From assembly GCF_042180575.1 (NCBI RefSeq), contig NZ_CP170094.1:4092001-4156000 (forward strand): a stretch of DNA of 64,000 nt, in the 5' to 3' direction. Made by a program: the position numbers and the translations under genes. A model generated the notes under the pieces. That model had not been told where the DNA came from, did no database searches, and was given only the letters and a program-made list of their open reading frames with translations. The stretch is from Bernardetia sp042180575 (lineage in GTDB: Bacteria > Bacteroidota > Bacteroidia > Cytophagales > Bernardetiaceae). Shown here piece by piece: positions 1-8,433 of this stretch. Position 1 is the stretch's first letter, and every line of letters begins with the position of its first letter.

Positions 1-354
1 TCTTGTTGAATGTAAAAATGGTTAAGCACACATACAAAATGTAAAACCACAACCTTTTTAAGATTTCTCAAAACAAATTTCTTTTACATTGATTTGTAAG
101 TCAAAAATAGCTTTTTATCGAATTCTAATTTGATTTTTAGTGATTTTAGGGAACTATTTCTGAAAAAATATGGCATTTTTTAAAATTATCTTTACTTTTA
201 TCGAATATAATTGAATTTATATGTGTAAAGTCTTGATATATTTTTTAATTTTGCCCTCAATTATTTTCTTGACTACTTCAAAGATATTCTGCAAACTACT
301 ATTCAGTTTGCCTAAAATTAGAAATATAAGAATCATTAGCTACAGCCAAGCACA
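1..354. other. Gene-free upstream region of the nqr operon
   Basis: Very AT-rich leader with no credible ORF on either strand. The only signal I can point to is a TAATTTTG box at 246-253, which fits the Bacteroidota -7 consensus TAnnTTTG. It lies about 100 bases before the nqrA start. No good TTTG -33 partner sits at the expected 19-21 base spacing, so the promoter assignment is tentative. Confidence 0.35.
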
Positions 355-1719
355 ATGAACATAAAAACTAGTAAAGGATTCGACATCAACCTCGTAGGCA
401 AAGCTGCCTTACAAATAGGAACTGCTGATCAATCCGAAACATTTGCCATAAAACCTACCGATTTTGTAGGTATGCATCGCCCAAAAGTAGTAGTACGTGA
501 AGGCGACGTAGTAAAAGCTGGAACACCTCTTTTCTTTGATAAAAAATTAGAAAAGGCTCTTTATACCTCACCTGTAAGTGGTGAAGTGGTAGAGGTAAAG
601 CGTGGAGACAAACGAAAACTCCTAGAAATCAAAATTTTGGCAGACAAGCAAATCGAATACGAAAACTTTACGAAGTACAGCGTATCTGATATGGCAAATC
701 TGAAAGGAGAAGAAGTAAAAGAATCACTTTTAAAAAGTGGTGCTTGGATAAACATTATTCAACGTCCTTATGGAGTTGTTGCTAATCCTGATGAAACTCC
801 TCGTGCAATTTTTATTTCAGCTTTTGATTCAAATCCTTTAGCACCTGACTATGACTTCCTCTACAAAAATGATGGACAGTATTTTCAAGCAGGTATTGAT
901 GCACTAAAGAAAATGGTTGATGTTCCTGTTCATCTTACTACAAATGGAAAGGCTGAGGTTTCGGCTATTTTCCAAAATGTACGTAATGTAGAACAACACA
1001 CTATTTCAGGACCTCACCCAGCAGGAAATGTAGGCGTTCAGATTCATCACATTGAACCTATCAATAGAGGTGAAGTGGTTTGGACAATCCACCCTTACGG
1101 AGTGATTCAGATAGGAAAGTTGTTTTTAGAAGGTCGTTATGATGCTTCTAAAAAAATTGCTGTTGTAGGTTCAGAAGTAACTACTCCACAATATTATGAA
1201 ACTTATATTGGTGCTAGTGTAGGCAAGTTTTTGAAGAATAACCTAAAACAAGATCACGTAAGAGTAATTTCTGGAAATATTTTGACAGGAACAGCGATCG
1301 AAAAAGACAACTATGTTGGGTTTTATGATAATGTAGTTACTGTTCTTCCAGAAGGAGACAAACCTCGCTTTTTCTTGAGTGATGGTTGGTTAGCTCCTAC
1401 TTCTCGTTTGAGTTTCCACCGTGCTTTGGGTCTTTTATCTTTCCTCAATCCTAAAAAAGAACGTGTCATTGATACAAGTTTGAATGGAGAAGAAAGAGCT
1501 TTTGTAGAAACAGGTGTAATGGAACAAGTAGTTCCGATGGATATTCTTCCTCTACAACTTGTAAAATCTATTATGGCAGAAGATTATGATGGAATGGAGA
1601 GTTTAGGTATTTATGAAGTCATTGAAGAGGATGTTGCTCTTTGTGAGTTTGTAGATGTTTCTAAGCATCGTATTCAAAATATTGTCCGTCAAGGCATTGA
1701 ACTTTTACGTGAGGGCTAA
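355..1719 (+). CDS. nqrA: Na+-translocating NADH:quinone reductase subunit A (NqrA)
   Basis: Peripheral subunit of the sodium-pumping NADH:ubiquinone oxidoreductase, which transfers electrons from NADH to quinone and exports Na+ across the inner membrane. The 454-residue length matches the family. The N-terminal part contains the barrel-sandwich-like segment with KRGDKRKLLEIKI (around residues 82-94). The middle part has the conserved SGPHPAGNVGVQIHHIEP stretch (around 219-236) typical of NqrA. No membrane segments are seen, as expected. It is the first gene of nqrABCDE, all on the same strand, and nqrB follows 126 bases later. The ATG at 355 gives the usual start of the family. Family assignment is secure from sequence character and from operon context. 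Confidence 0.96.
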   Translation: MNIKTSKGFDINLVGKAALQIGTADQSETFAIKPTDFVGMHRPKVVVREGDVVKAGTPLFFDKKLEKALYTSPVSGEVVEVKRGDKRKLLEIKILADKQIEYENFTKYSVSDMANLKGEEVKESLLKSGAWINIIQRPYGVVANPDETPRAIFISAFDSNPLAPDYDFLYKNDGQYFQAGIDALKKMVDVPVHLTTNGKAEVSAIFQNVRNVEQHTISGPHPAGNVGVQIHHIEPINRGEVVWTIHPYGVIQIGKLFLEGRYDASKKIAVVGSEVTTPQYYETYIGASVGKFLKNNLKQDHVRVISGNILTGTAIEKDNYVGFYDNVVTVLPEGDKPRFFLSDGWLAPTSRLSFHRALGLLSFLNPKKERVIDTSLNGEERAFVETGVMEQVVPMDILPLQLVKSIMAEDYDGMESLGIYEVIEEDVALCEFVDVSKHRIQNIVRQGIELLREG

Positions 1720-1845
1720 AATCTAGCAAGCTCATAATTGTTCTGATAAATAGAGTTTGAATTATTTTTCTACTAAAAATAATGTTCAAACCAATTAAAA
1801 ATAAACAACTAATTTGGTTCATATATACCTTATAAATTCGTAAGT

Positions 1846-3060
1846 ATGAAGTTCTTACATGATATTTTAGAAAAACAAAAACCAATGTTTGAAAAAGGAG
1901 GAAAACTTGAAAAGTTTTATTACCTTTTTGAAGCTGGTGAATCGTTTGCCTTTACTCCTCCTACCACAACTCCTGCAAAGGGTGCACATATTCGTGATGC
2001 CATTGACTTGAAACGTATGATGATGACAGTAGTTATCGCTATGGTTCCTGCTTTGTTGTTTGGTATTTGGAATGTAGGTTATCAACATTTCTTAGCAACA
2101 GGAAATACTGACGCAACTCTTTTAGAAATTATAATGGTGGGTGCTATTCAAGTATTGCCTATTGTTATTGTTGCTTATACGGCTGGTGGTATTGTAGAAG
2201 TTATTTTTGGAATAATTCGAAAACACCCCATCAATGAAGGATTTTTAGTAACAGGAATGCTTATTCCACTCGTTATGCCACCTGATATTCCTCTTTGGCA
2301 AGTTGCTTTAGCTACTGTTTTTGCAGTTGTGATTGCAAAAGAAGCCTTTGGAGGAACAGGAATGAATATTTTGAATGTAGCCCTTACAGCTCGTGCTTTT
2401 CTTTATTTTGCTTATCCTACTGATATTTCTGGTACAGTTTGGACATATTTAGGAGATGGAGGAGCAAAAAATGCAGTTGATGGTTATACAGGTGCAACAG
2501 CATTATCTATTGCAGCAGAAGCCCCAGTTGGAACAAGTGTTGATGCAGCTTTGCAGTCAGCTACAAGCTCTTGGGCAGGCGCAGAAAGTTTATTTAGTTT
2601 TAATAATATGCTTATCGGCATAATTCCAGGGTCTATTGGAGAAACATCTGCTTTGATGGCTCTTTTGGGAGCAATTATTCTTATTGTTGCTGGTGTAGCT
2701 AGTTGGAAAATTATGGTAAGTGGTGTAGTTGGAGCTTTAGTGATGGGGCTTATCTTTAATGCTGCTGGTTCTACTCCTTTTATGCAAATGATGCCTCATT
2801 ATCACTTGATTATGGGTGGTTTTGCATTTGGAATTGTCTTTATGGCAACTGACCCAGTATCGGCTGCACAAACTGAAAGAGGTAAATGGATATATGGATT
2901 TTTTATAGGACTTCTTACTGTTCTTATCCGTGTATTTAACCCTGCTTATCCAGAAGGAATTATGCTTGCCATTCTTCTTATGAATGTCTTTGCTCCTCTG
3001 ATAGATTTTTATGTAATTAATGCTAATAAAAACCGTAGATTAAAAAGAATCCATGTCTAA
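1846..3060 (+). CDS. nqrB: Na+-translocating NADH:quinone reductase subunit B (NqrB)
   Basis: Integral membrane subunit that carries covalent FMN and riboflavin and forms part of the sodium path. The 404-residue protein has about ten hydrophobic segments. It contains DGYTGATALS (near residue 208), corresponding to the SGAT-type motif whose threonine is the phosphoester-linked FMN site in known NqrB. The NPINEGF-like loop appears as KHPINEGFLVTGMLIPL, and the C-terminal helix region reads PEGIMLAILLMNVFAPLID, both characteristic. Its last codons overlap the start of nqrC by 8 bases, suggesting translational coupling. Start is ATG. Confidence 0.96.
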   Translation: MKFLHDILEKQKPMFEKGGKLEKFYYLFEAGESFAFTPPTTTPAKGAHIRDAIDLKRMMMTVVIAMVPALLFGIWNVGYQHFLATGNTDATLLEIIMVGAIQVLPIVIVAYTAGGIVEVIFGIIRKHPINEGFLVTGMLIPLVMPPDIPLWQVALATVFAVVIAKEAFGGTGMNILNVALTARAFLYFAYPTDISGTVWTYLGDGGAKNAVDGYTGATALSIAAEAPVGTSVDAALQSATSSWAGAESLFSFNNMLIGIIPGSIGETSALMALLGAIILIVAGVASWKIMVSGVVGALVMGLIFNAAGSTPFMQMMPHYHLIMGGFAFGIVFMATDPVSAAQTERGKWIYGFFIGLLTVLIRVFNPAYPEGIMLAILLMNVFAPLIDFYVINANKNRRLKRIHV

Positions 3061-3865
3061 AGAATCCAACGCATATATCGTAACCTTTGCTGTAATAATG
3101 ATTGTCGTTATTGCTGCAACACTCGGCTTCGCTAAAGAGTTTTTAAAAGATTCACAAAAACAAGCCGTAGAATTAGATACTCAAAAACAAATTTTGAGTG
3201 CTATTGTTCCACTTACAGATATTAGTAAATCTAAGAAGGAAGCTCCAACAGCTCAAGAAGTAAATACCTATTACGCCAAACATATCGAATCCATTGCAGT
3301 AGATGTAAATGGCGATGAGAAAAAAATGAATCAAGATGGCGAACAAATCGTCCCTGAAAAAGTAAGTATCCGTAAAGAATTTAAGAAAAAGGATAAAGCC
3401 GAAAAAATTCTTCCTGTTTTTAAATTTAAAGATGACGCAGGAAAAGTAACTGCTTATATCTTGCCTGTTTATGGAAATGGTCTTTGGGATAATATTTGGG
3501 GCTATATTGCTCTTGAGCCAGATATGAAAACTGTAAAAGGTGCTGTCTTTGACCACAAAGGAGAAACTCCTGGACTAGGCGCACGTATCGCTGATGATGA
3601 TATCGAAAGCCGTTATGCAGGTAAAACTATTTACAATGACGAAGGCGAACTAGGTATCGAAATGATTAAAGGCGAAGGAAATGTAGAACCAGGTTCTTTA
3701 CCTAAATATAAAGTAGATGGCATGTCAGGAGCAACTATCACAGGACGTGGAGTGAATGACATGTTGAAAAATTATTTTACTTTATATGAAAATTATATGC
3801 AGAAAGTAAAAAAAACTACCTCATCTAATTCTACTTCTTTAGAAAATATAGCTCTAGTAAAATAG
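3053..3865 (+). CDS. nqrC: Na+-translocating NADH:quinone reductase subunit C (NqrC)
   Basis: Single-span membrane subunit with a periplasmic FMN-binding domain. An N-terminal hydrophobic segment (residues 7-26) anchors it. The C-terminal half holds GLWDNIWGYIALEPD and then DGMSGATITGRGV (near residue 222), where the threonine of SGATIT is the expected covalent FMN attachment site. The segment HKGETPGLGARI is also a family hallmark. The 270-residue length is normal. The gene starts inside the end of nqrB and lies 86 bases before nqrD, so it is in the same transcript. A low-complexity tail rich in T and S follows the FMN domain. Confidence 0.95.
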   Translation: MSKESNAYIVTFAVIMIVVIAATLGFAKEFLKDSQKQAVELDTQKQILSAIVPLTDISKSKKEAPTAQEVNTYYAKHIESIAVDVNGDEKKMNQDGEQIVPEKVSIRKEFKKKDKAEKILPVFKFKDDAGKVTAYILPVYGNGLWDNIWGYIALEPDMKTVKGAVFDHKGETPGLGARIADDDIESRYAGKTIYNDEGELGIEMIKGEGNVEPGSLPKYKVDGMSGATITGRGVNDMLKNYFTLYENYMQKVKKTTSSNSTSLENIALVK

Positions 3866-3951
3866 AACAGAAAACAGAAAATTTAGGCTTAATATAAAAC
3901 ACTATAAAATTTATTGGAAAATTTTTCAATAAATTGCAACTATAAAATTCT

Positions 3952-4641
3952 ATGGCAACAGAAACAGCTAAATCTATGGAGGCTACCGTAGTCAAGAAAA
4001 AGTCGGAAGATTTATTCTCAAAACGCCGTCGTCGTTTGGTAGCAGATCCATTAGACGATTCTAATCCAATTACAGTACAAGTTTTGGGTATTTGTTCGGC
4101 TCTTGCCGTTACTGCCAAAATTGCTCCTACTCTTGTTATGGCTACTGCTGTAATGATTGTCGTAATTGGTTCAAACGTTATTGTATCACTTTTACGTAAT
4201 GTAATTCCAGGGCGTATCCGTATTATTGCACAGCTTGCTATTGTGGCAATGCTTGTAATTTTGGTGGATCAAGTTCTGAAAGCCTATTTTTATGACCTAG
4301 CCAAAATTGTTGGGGTTTATGTAGGACTTATCATTACAAACTGTATTATTATGGGACGTTTGGAAGCCTTTGCAATGGGTAACAAACCGTATGATTCTGC
4401 TCTTGACGGCTTAGGAAGTGGCTTAGGTTATGCTTGGGTTATTTTAGTAGTTGCCTTTTTTAGAGAGCTTTTCGGTTCTGGAACATTACTAGATATTCCA
4501 ATTATAGCTCCTTTGAATGAAGCATTAGGAGTAACTATCCCTAACAATGGACTTATGACTAATCCAGTTGGTGCATTTATCGTTATCGGTATTATCATTT
4601 GGGTACAACGCTATTTCAATGGTTATGTAGAAGACCATTAA
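3952..4641 (+). CDS. nqrD: Na+-translocating NADH:quinone reductase subunit D (NqrD)
   Basis: Integral membrane subunit of the Nqr complex, paired with NqrE. NqrD and NqrE bind an intramembrane iron centre and share the RnfA/E fold. The protein has six hydrophobic segments after a cytosolic N-terminus of about 35 residues. The diagnostic segments are QVLGICSALAVT (with its conserved cysteine) and GLIITNCIIMGRLEAFA (with the second cysteine), followed by DGLGSGLGYAWVIL and FRELFGSGTLL. At 229 residues it is slightly longer than the enterobacterial/vibrio form because of the N-terminal extension. Confidence 0.95.
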   Translation: MATETAKSMEATVVKKKSEDLFSKRRRRLVADPLDDSNPITVQVLGICSALAVTAKIAPTLVMATAVMIVVIGSNVIVSLLRNVIPGRIRIIAQLAIVAMLVILVDQVLKAYFYDLAKIVGVYVGLIITNCIIMGRLEAFAMGNKPYDSALDGLGSGLGYAWVILVVAFFRELFGSGTLLDIPIIAPLNEALGVTIPNNGLMTNPVGAFIVIGIIIWVQRYFNGYVEDH

Positions 4642-4725
4642 TTTATTGCTTTAAATTTTTTATAAAATAAAATCTTGTCGTTGTTGTGTTTTTTATCTAA
4701 ACCAACAATTCATCAATTACTAAAA

Positions 4726-5346
4726 ATGGATTTAATCAATATATTTATTCGTTCGGTTTTTATCGAAAACATGGTCTTTGCTTACTTTTTGGGAATGTGT
4801 TCGTATCTAGCCGTTTCTAAAAAAGTATCGACAGCAATGGGACTTGGTCTTGCAGTAGTTTTCGTTTTGGGTGTTACTTGTCCTGCCAACTATTTGATTC
4901 AAAAATATTTGCTTGCAGAAGGAGCATTAGCTCGTATTCCTGGATTAGGTGAAGAATTTGCAAAAGTAGATTTGAGTTTCTTACAATTCATTACCTTTAT
5001 TGCCGTAATTGCTTCTATAGTACAGCTTGTAGAAATGGTAATTGAACGTTTTTCTCCTGCTCTGTATGGTGCATTAGGTATTTTCTTACCACTTATTGCT
5101 GTAAACTGTGCTATTTTGGGTGGCTCACTCTTTATGGTTCAGAAAGAATACGATTTTGCTCAATCTGTTGTATATGGTATCGGTTCTGGTGTAGGTTGGT
5201 GGATTGCAATTATTGCATTAGCTGCTATTCGTGAGAAAATGAGATATTCAAATGTTCCTGCGCCTTTGCGTGGTCTTGGTATTACATTTATCATTACAGG
5301 ACTTATGGGACTTGCTTTTATGTCTTTTATGGGAATTACACTGTAA
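4726..5346 (+). CDS. nqrE: Na+-translocating NADH:quinone reductase subunit E (NqrE)
   Basis: Integral membrane partner of NqrD. The chosen ATG at 4726 gives a 206-residue protein starting MDLINIFIRSVFIENMVF, which matches the usual NqrE N-terminus. An upstream in-frame TTG at 4675 would add 17 residues without membrane character and is unlikely. Conserved segments include FAYFLGMCSYLAVSKK-like sequence with its cysteine and LIAVNCAILGGSLFM with the second cysteine. These correspond to the intramembrane metal ligands. It is the last gene before a strong terminator. In most bacteria nqrF follows here, but it does not in this window. Confidence 0.95.
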   Translation: MDLINIFIRSVFIENMVFAYFLGMCSYLAVSKKVSTAMGLGLAVVFVLGVTCPANYLIQKYLLAEGALARIPGLGEEFAKVDLSFLQFITFIAVIASIVQLVEMVIERFSPALYGALGIFLPLIAVNCAILGGSLFMVQKEYDFAQSVVYGIGSGVGWWIAIIALAAIREKMRYSNVPAPLRGLGITFIITGLMGLAFMSFMGITL

Positions 5347-5388
5347 AACACTTCAAAAGCTAACTTAATATACTTAGCATTCAAAATA

Positions 5389-5434
5389 AAAAAAGACTCC
5401 TTTCTTTTATTACGTAAAGAAAGGAGTCTTTTTT
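5389..5434 (+). terminator. Rho-independent terminator after nqrE
   Basis: Perfect 19-bp inverted repeat: left arm 5389-5407 reads AAAAAAGACTCCTTTCTTT, the loop is 8 bases, and the right arm 5416-5434 ends in a run of T. It has an A run on one side and a T run on the other, so it could work in both directions. It closes the nqrABCDE unit. Confidence 0.9.
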
Positions 5435-5522
5435 ATATACAAAATTACTTTTTAGTAAATGCTCAACTATATTTTTATAAAATATTTATTTATATTATAG
5501 AGAGGCTTTTATCAAAAATTTG

Positions 5523-5530
5523 TATTTTTG
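5523..5530 (+). promoter_or_regulatory. Possible -7 box for the Wzc-like kinase gene
   Basis: TATTTTTG matches the Bacteroidota -7 consensus TAnnTTTG and lies about 80 bases before the TTG start at 5611. There is no clear TTTG at -33, so this is a weak call. Confidence 0.3.
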
Positions 5531-5610
5531 TAGTTAAAATGCTCATAGGTAAGAATCTGTAATAAAAAGTGAGCAACTAATTATACGATTAAAGTAAATT
5601 TCTTTATAAA

Positions 5611-8085
5611 TTGGATATTCAACAAGATGTCATTACTATTTCGTCAGATAGTAATGCAAGTAAACAGTTTAATGGGCAGTCTACACCACATAGACAAAAC
5701 TCCCAGTCTATACTTTCAAACACTGATAATGATGCTTTTAATCCTAAGAAAATAATATATACTCTTTGGAAAAATAAGTTTTTTATTGTTTTTTGTATTG
5801 GTATTGCATTTGCCGTTGCTTGGTGGAAAACATATTATGCAACTCCTATTTATACAGTAGGGGCATCACTCCAATTAAAGGATAATCGAAAAGGAGCTTC
5901 TCCTGCAAACTTACTCTATTCACAAGATATGTTTGGAGGTAGTAAGCGTTTGTCTGCTGAAATAAAGTTTATACGTTCTTATCCATTTATAAAAAGAGTT
6001 TGTGAGAAAATGGATATGCGTGTCTATTACTATCAAGAAGGTAATATTCGTACAACTGAGATTTATCCTGTTCAAAATGCACCTTTTGAAGTAATTATAA
6101 ATATTGATGCTGATAGTAATCTAGTAGAACTTCCAAATTATAAAGTTAAATTTCAAGATGAGAAAACTTTTCTCCTTATAAACTCTCAAGAAGAATGGGA
6201 TAATGCTCGCTCTTACAAATTTGGAGAAACTATATCTGAAAGTAGTACTTCTTTTAAGGTATTGAATAAAAACTTAATAAAAGGAACTGTTTATGGGTTT
6301 CATTTTACAAATCCTTCTTCCTTAGCTCGTGATTTTTTAGCACGCTTATCTGGATATGCTGAGGAGGATGCTTCCTTAATTCGATTAAATTTAATTTCTT
6401 CTGTACCTGAACGAGCAAAAGATTTTATTATTACCGCAATGGAGGAATATATTGCCTATGGATTAGAAGATAAAAATTTAGAGGCTGTTCGTACTATTAA
6501 TTTTATTGATGAACAATTATCTCAGATTAGAGATTCTTTATTCTTAATAGAAGATAAAATACAAAACTTTAAATCTAATAATAAATTTATAGTAGGAGAA
6601 GATGCAATAGGTCGCAATTTAGAGCAATATACTGCTTTAGAAGAGGAGAATAGAAAGTTACAAATGAAAGGTAAGTATCTTGATTATTTGATAACTTATA
6701 TTAAAGAAAATGACAATTATAAAGGAATTACAACTCCTTCAGCAGTTGGGGTAGAAGATGGTATTGCTAATACATTAATAGGGAGATTAGTGGATTTGCA
6801 AATACAAAGGGAAGTCTTTTTAGAAAAAGGAAGTAGTAAAAATCCATTTTTATTAGAAAAAAATATAGAAATAGATAAAGTTAGAGAATCTTTATTAGAA
6901 CATCTAAATAATACAAAGTTAAATGATAGAATAGCTGCTGAAGACATAAAAAGTCGTATTAATACACTTAATAATCAAATGAACTCTTTACCGAGTGCAG
7001 AACGTAAATTAGTCAATATAAATCGTCTTTATACTATTAATGAAGAGATTTATATTTTACTACTAAACAAACGTATGGAAGCTAGTATAGCACAGGCTGC
7101 TGCTAGGGAAGAAAGTCAAATATTAGAACCACCATTTAATTATGGAGCTATATCTCCCAACGCAAACCAAAATTATTTGATTGCATTATTATTAGGATTA
7201 ATAACTCCTATTGGCTTGATTTATCTTAGAAATTATTTTAGAAATACAATAGAAACCTTAGATGAAGTAAAAAGTATTTCTAGTGTTCCTATATTAGGAG
7301 TAGTAATGCACTCTAAAAAAAGAAAACAGGGGAAAAATACTCCTTTAGTGCATGAGCAACCTAAATCAGCACTTGCAGAGGCATTTCGTTCTATACGCTC
7401 CAATTTATTATTTCTGATAGGACGTGTAGAGAAAACAAGTACTCTTATGATTAGTTCCTCTATATCAGGAGAAGGAAAATCATTTTGTTCTGCAAATATA
7501 TCTATTTCTTTAGCTTCCACAGGAAAAAGTACTGTTCTTATTGTAGCTGATATGAGAAAGCCTCAAATGTATATACCCATGCCAAATGATGAGTATAAAA
7601 AAGATGGTTTAAGTACTTACTTGATAGGAAGTAAGAATTTAGATGAGGTTATTCAACCTACTTCAGTAGAGAATTTGGATGTAATTCATTCAGGTGCAGT
7701 TCCTCCAAATCCAGCAGAGCTTTTGATGGGAACTACCATGGACGAACTGATAGATGAATTAAAAAAACAATATGATTATATTATAATAGATACCCCTCCT
7801 TTAGGATTAGTTAGTGATGCTCTCATTTTGGGTAAATATGCTGATGCAACAGTGTATATTGTACGTCAAGATAGAACTCCAATAGAAAAACTGAAAGGGT
7901 TAGAACGTATTTATAATGATCAAATGCTCAAAAATGTAGGTATCCTTTTCAATGATGTTAAAACGCAAGCAGTTGGTGTGTATGGATATGGTTCTTATGG
8001 AGGATATGGCTATTATGAGGTGAATGATGCTGATTTACCTTGGTGGAAAAGAATTGCTAATAAGGTGAAAAAATCATCAAAGTAA
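5611..8085 (+). CDS. Polysaccharide biosynthesis tyrosine autokinase (Wzc/GumC-type)
   Basis: Inner-membrane chain-length and export regulator for capsule or exopolysaccharide, with a fused cytosolic BY-kinase domain. The first transmembrane segment is at about residues 55-73, followed by a long periplasmic Wzz-like domain with coiled-coil stretches (about 250-490). The second transmembrane segment is at about 521-540. The kinase has Walker A SGEGKS (619-624), Walker A' VADMRKPQ (about 647) and Walker B IIIDTPP (Asp near 727). The C-terminus carries the expected tyrosine cluster, YGYGSYGGYGYYEV, the autophosphorylation tail. The start is TTG, with no nearby ATG; residues from about 47 on are certainly coding. 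No other polysaccharide genes adjoin it here, so the substrate cannot be named. Confidence 0.93.
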   Translation: MDIQQDVITISSDSNASKQFNGQSTPHRQNSQSILSNTDNDAFNPKKIIYTLWKNKFFIVFCIGIAFAVAWWKTYYATPIYTVGASLQLKDNRKGASPANLLYSQDMFGGSKRLSAEIKFIRSYPFIKRVCEKMDMRVYYYQEGNIRTTEIYPVQNAPFEVIINIDADSNLVELPNYKVKFQDEKTFLLINSQEEWDNARSYKFGETISESSTSFKVLNKNLIKGTVYGFHFTNPSSLARDFLARLSGYAEEDASLIRLNLISSVPERAKDFIITAMEEYIAYGLEDKNLEAVRTINFIDEQLSQIRDSLFLIEDKIQNFKSNNKFIVGEDAIGRNLEQYTALEEENRKLQMKGKYLDYLITYIKENDNYKGITTPSAVGVEDGIANTLIGRLVDLQIQREVFLEKGSSKNPFLLEKNIEIDKVRESLLEHLNNTKLNDRIAAEDIKSRINTLNNQMNSLPSAERKLVNINRLYTINEEIYILLLNKRMEASIAQAAAREESQILEPPFNYGAISPNANQNYLIALLLGLITPIGLIYLRNYFRNTIETLDEVKSISSVPILGVVMHSKKRKQGKNTPLVHEQPKSALAEAFRSIRSNLLFLIGRVEKTSTLMISSSISGEGKSFCSANISISLASTGKSTVLIVADMRKPQMYIPMPNDEYKKDGLSTYLIGSKNLDEVIQPTSVENLDVIHSGAVPPNPAELLMGTTMDELIDELKKQYDYIIIDTPPLGLVSDALILGKYADATVYIVRQDRTPIEKLKGLERIYNDQMLKNVGILFNDVKTQAVGVYGYGSYGGYGYYEVNDADLPWWKRIANKVKKSSK

Positions 8086-8433
8086 CGTGTTACTGTTTAG
8101 AATCCAAGCACACAAATTAGTTATTTATTTTTGGAGATTACCTTGAGTTTTTCTTTCTTAGAAAAACTATGGCTCTTCCAAGTTTTTAGCAAAATATCGT
8201 ATTTCAGTCTGAAAAGCTAGAAGTTAGTTCCTCAGAACTGAATACAGAGTGTTTGTATTTTAGCTGAATTGTATCGAAGAGTCAATAAAATATAGTAAAG
8301 GAGTAGTCTTTTTTATAAGAAAAGTCTGCTTAGGGAGCTTAGAAATAAGAATTAATTCAGATGAAATCTTTTTAAATTAAGCTGTTTATAGTCAGCACAT
8401 TTGCAATAGCAATTTGTAACTTGTTGAGCAATA
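8086..8433. other. Gene-free stretch between convergent genes
   Basis: About 350 bases between the kinase gene and the 3' end of the minus-strand phosphatase gene. I see no coding sequence. It contains a small inverted repeat, AGTTCCTCAGAACT at about 8224-8237, and no convincing terminator with a T run. Confidence 0.5.
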
